Source: Azohydromonas aeria (GTDB taxonomy: Bacteria > Pseudomonadota > Gammaproteobacteria > Burkholderiales > Burkholderiaceae_C). Taken from it: 43,978 nt of DNA. Positions 41,747 through 43,978 of the stretch are shown piece after piece. The notes under the pieces are model-generated. The model did no database searches, was not told where the DNA came from, and saw only the letters and a list, made by a program, of their open reading frames with translations. Within the stretch, counting starts at the first letter, position 1. Every line of letters starts with the position of its first letter. The translations under genes and the position numbers were made by a program. The DNA lies in assembly GCF_009760915.1 (NCBI RefSeq), contig NZ_VIDQ01000061.1:1-43978 (forward strand). Direction: 5' to 3'.

Positions 41747-43632
41747 GACACCGCCGCGGGCTCGCGAGCGGGGCCGGCAGCCGAGGATTCGACACTGGCC
41801 GCGCCGCGGCAGTGGCGCGACAGCACCGCCACCAGCTGCTCGATGTCCACGGGCTTGCTCAGGAAATCGGTGGCGCCGGCGGCCATGGCCTGGTCGCGCT
41901 CCTGCGGCAGCACCGAGGCGGAGAAGACGATGATCGGCACATCGGTGAGGCCCAGCTCGCGGCGGATGGTGCGCGTCGCGGTGAGGCCGTCCATCACCGG
42001 CATCTGCATGTCCATCAGCACGGCGTCGATGGCCGCCCCGGGGGCGCGCAGTGCCTGGACCGCCTGCAGGCCGTCACTCGCCAGGGTGGCGCGTGCGCCT
42101 TCGAGGCACAGCGCGCGCTCGGTGATGAGCAGGTTGGTCTCGTTGTCGTCCACGGTCAGCACGTGCAGCCCCTCCAGGCGCGGCCGCTGCGGTGCAGTCA
42201 CCGGCTGCTGGGCGTAGACGGCGACAGGCGACTCGACGCCCGCGCCGCGTCCGAAGGGCAGCTCGAACCAGAAGGTGCTGCCCAGCCCCAGCGTGCTGTC
42301 CACGCCGATGCGCCCTCCCATGAGCTCGACCAGCCGCTTGCAGATCGACAGCCCCAGGCCCGTGCCGCCGTAGCGCCGCAGCGCCCCGGTCTCGGCCTGC
42401 GTGAAGGGCTTGAACAGCCTGCTCAGCGTTTCCTCTCCGATGCCGATGCCTGTGTCGCTCACCTCGAAGCGCAGCACGAGGCGTTGCGCGTCCTGCGACA
42501 CGACGCGCGTGCGCACCACCACCTCGCCATGCTCGGTGAACTTGATGGCATTGCCCACGAGGTTGAGCAGCACCTGCTCCAGGCGCTGCTCGTCGCCCTC
42601 CAACTCCTTGTCCAGCCCGGCCGCCGGCAGCTCGAAGCGCAGCGGCACGCCTTTAGCATGCGCCGACGGCCCCAGCAGGCTCTCCAGCTGGGACAGCAGC
42701 GGCGCCAGCGCGAAGGCGCGCCGCTGCAGCCGCAGTTGGCCGGCCTCGATCTTGGAGAGGTCCAGGATGTCGTTGATCAGCGCGGTGAGCGAGCGCCCGG
42801 CTGCCTCGATGCGCCGCACCATGTCGAGCTGCCCGAAGGGCAGTCCGTCGCGCGCCAGCAGCTGCGTCAGGCCCACGATGGCGTTCATCGGCGTGCGGAT
42901 CTCGTGGCTCATGCTGGCCAGGAATTCGCTCTTGGCGGCGTTGGCGCGACGCAGCTCAGCATTGCGCGCCTCCAGCTGCACCGACGTGGCCACCGCGATG
43001 ACCATGGACAGCAGCACGCCCAGGACAATGCTGAATGCCGCCAACTGAGTACTGAACTCGGACTGCCGCTCGCGTTCGTCCAGAAGCCGCTGCTCCTCGG
43101 CACGCATCTGCGCCACCAGCACGCGGATCTCGTCCTGCAGCCGCTTGCCCTCGCCTCGGCCTACCAGTTCGCGCGCCGCTGCATACCCGCGGCTCATGCG
43201 CAGATCGATCACTTCATCGACCAAAGCCATACGCTTGGTACTCAGCGCTGCCAGCGCGGCGTAGTTGCCGAGCTGCCCTGGGTTGCCGGCGATCAAGCGT
43301 CGCAGCCGATCGAGCTCCATCAGGCTCGCACGCGCGGCATGCCGGTAGGGCTGCAGGTAGCTGATGTCGTCGGTGAGCATGTACCCGCGCTGCGCAGTCT
43401 CGGCATCTACGGTCAGGCCCAGCACCTGCCCCAGCGAGTCCAGCACCTCATGCGAGTGCGCCACCCAGCGCGCATCGTCGCGCAGCTTGAGGATGCTCCA
43501 CAGCGCAGTGATCCCGACTACCGCGGTCAGCGCGATGGCGCACACGGTGGCCCGCGTAACTTGCCAGCGGCCAAAGCGCCACGTCTTGCATGGGGCCGCC
43601 AGCCCCGCGGTACCGGAGTCCGGCTGCGCCAT
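41743..43632 (-). CDS. CHASE3-domain hybrid sensor histidine kinase
   Basis: 629 residues. The first membrane helix (VCAIALTAVVGITALWSIL) is followed by a periplasmic CHASE3-type helical domain (TVDAETAQRGYMLTDDISYL). A second helix (FSIVLGVLLSMVIAVATSV) precedes HisKA (FLASMSHEIRTPMNAIVGLT), HATPase (NLVGNAIKFTEHGE, YGGTGLGLSICKRLVELMGG) and a C-terminal receiver (HVLTVDDNETNLLITERAL, Asp in VLMDMQMPVMDG). All phosphorelay residues are present. ATG 43632 is chosen over TTG 43656 because AAGGAC precedes it. Its stop overlaps the start of the REC-GGDEF-EAL gene, so signal and c-di-GMP output are coupled. Confidence 0.9.
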   Translation of the reverse strand: MAQPDSGTAGLAAPCKTWRFGRWQVTRATVCAIALTAVVGITALWSILKLRDDARWVAHSHEVLDSLGQVLGLTVDAETAQRGYMLTDDISYLQPYRHAARASLMELDRLRRLIAGNPGQLGNYAALAALSTKRMALVDEVIDLRMSRGYAAARELVGRGEGKRLQDEIRVLVAQMRAEEQRLLDERERQSEFSTQLAAFSIVLGVLLSMVIAVATSVQLEARNAELRRANAAKSEFLASMSHEIRTPMNAIVGLTQLLARDGLPFGQLDMVRRIEAAGRSLTALINDILDLSKIEAGQLRLQRRAFALAPLLSQLESLLGPSAHAKGVPLRFELPAAGLDKELEGDEQRLEQVLLNLVGNAIKFTEHGEVVVRTRVVSQDAQRLVLRFEVSDTGIGIGEETLSRLFKPFTQAETGALRRYGGTGLGLSICKRLVELMGGRIGVDSTLGLGSTFWFELPFGRGAGVESPVAVYAQQPVTAPQRPRLEGLHVLTVDDNETNLLITERALCLEGARATLASDGLQAVQALRAPGAAIDAVLMDMQMPVMDGLTATRTIRRELGLTDVPIIVFSASVLPQERDQAMAAGATDFLSKPVDIEQLVAVLSRHCRGAASVESSAAGPAREPAAVS

Positions 43633-43789
43633 CCCTTCTGTCCTTGCTTTCAACACTCAGCTGGCCCGGTCCGGCAGGAACGCCGTAACCAGACAATGAA
43701 CACCGCCAGGTGCTCTGACAGCACGACCCGCCAAGACAGTCTGCAGCCTCAGAAAGCCGAGTGTAAGACAGGGTGACTATCCGGAAATA

Positions 43790-43978
43790 TCATGTGTGAT
43801 TGCCAGCCAACGTCAGCGGCAGCATTACGCTGAAGGTACAGCCTTGCCTTGCCTTGCCTTGCCTTGCCTTGCCTTGCCTTGCCTTGCCTTGCCTTGCCTT
43901 GCCTTGCCTTGCCTTGCCTTGCCTTGCCTTGCCTTGCCTTGCCTTGCCTTGCCTTGCCTTGCCTTGCCTTGCCTTGCC
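43790..43978 (-). CDS. C-terminal end of a histidine kinase containing a 5-bp microsatellite (runs off the right edge)
   Basis: Read minus, the frame ends QGCTFSVMLPLTLAGNHT with TGA at 43792-43790. G-x-G-x-T/S-F-S-V-x-L-P is the standard last strand of an HATPase domain (compare GSIFSVELPFG in the kinase at 34785-37121). Upstream of QGCTF the gene consists only of GGCAA repeats, coding (GKARQ)n, to the window edge. The repeat contains no stop in any frame, so copy number decides which upstream frame joins this C-terminus. It lies on the same strand as the CHASE3 kinase, 157 bases upstream of it. Only this tail is visible. Confidence 0.6.
   Translation of the reverse strand, partial: GKARQGKARQGKARQGKARQGKARQGKARQGKARQGKARQGKARQGCTFSVMLPLTLAGNHT
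43841..43978 (+). repeat. Pentanucleotide microsatellite (GCCTT)n, about 27.6 uninterrupted copies
   Basis: 138 bases of perfect GCCTT units run to the last base of the window, without a single interruption. The array probably caused the contig to end here, so the true copy number is unknown. Confidence 0.95.

Noticed and set aside
43841..43978. CRISPR or telomere-like array at the window end
   Set aside because: The unit is five bases with no spacers, so it is a simple microsatellite.

Overview
The window is GC-rich (roughly two thirds G+C by eye) and reads as a chromosomal contig end from a betaproteobacterium of the order Burkholderiales, most likely Comamonadaceae-like. That placement rests on base composition, gene style (PrsT-type lipoprotein, aryl-polyene genes with a chorismatase, many PAS/GGDEF/hybrid-kinase proteins) and the insertion-sequence types. 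It is inference; no rRNA, tRNA or marker gene is present.

Layout. (1) 1-2.3 kb: the start of a PrsT-like TPR lipoprotein gene running off the left edge, a broken copy of a 56-codon membrane-protein gene, and remnants of two transposases. (2) 2.4-6.9 kb, minus strand: four intact genes encoding a complete type I-F crRNA effector (cas8f, cas5f, cas7f, cas6f) preceded by a mini-CRISPR of two 28-bp repeats and one 32-bp spacer. No cas1, cas2-3 or Tn7-like gene is visible. (3) 7.5-9.1 kb: two tandem UbiE-like methyltransferase genes with a nearly identical core. (4) 9.4-20.8 kb, plus strand: a tightly overlapping aryl-polyene (APE/xanthomonadin-type) operon: ACP, membrane protein, acyl-AMP ligase, dehydratase, acyltransferase, LolA-like protein, MMPL exporter, polysaccharide deacetylase, methyltransferase, ketosynthase, short ketosynthase-like (chain-length-factor) protein, dehydratase, ketoreductase. 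(5) 20.9-23.5 kb: a decayed antiporter gene and three small exported proteins. (6) 23.5-28.2 kb, minus strand: a coupled operon of halogenase-like flavoprotein, chorismatase, MipA/OmpV protein, acyltransferase and glycosyltransferase, which probably supplies and decorates the polyene head group and helps anchor the pigment. (7) 28.5-32.5 kb: an intact antiporter, an intact IS630-family element, an integrase fragment, small genes, and the intact copy of the small membrane-protein gene. (8) 32.7-44 kb: a signalling region with a diguanylate cyclase, a multi-PAS histidine kinase, a CHASE3 hybrid kinase coupled to a REC-PAS-GGDEF-EAL protein, and the end of another kinase carrying about 28 copies of a 5-bp repeat at the contig end. 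Two RMF-like small proteins and small coiled-coil paralogues lie between them.

The two pigment operons probably act together. The chorismatase makes a hydroxybenzoate, the AMP ligase loads it on the ACP, the ketosynthase pair with reductase and dehydratases extends it, and the methyltransferases and halogenase modify the ring. The LpxL-like and PlsC-like acyltransferases, LolA-like protein and MMPL exporter attach and move the product to the outer membrane.

The most unusual items are the effector-only I-F CRISPR locus with a single-spacer array, the 5-bp microsatellite inside a kinase reading frame, and the related sequences on both sides of the 2.4-31 kb block, which suggest an old insertion or rearrangement.
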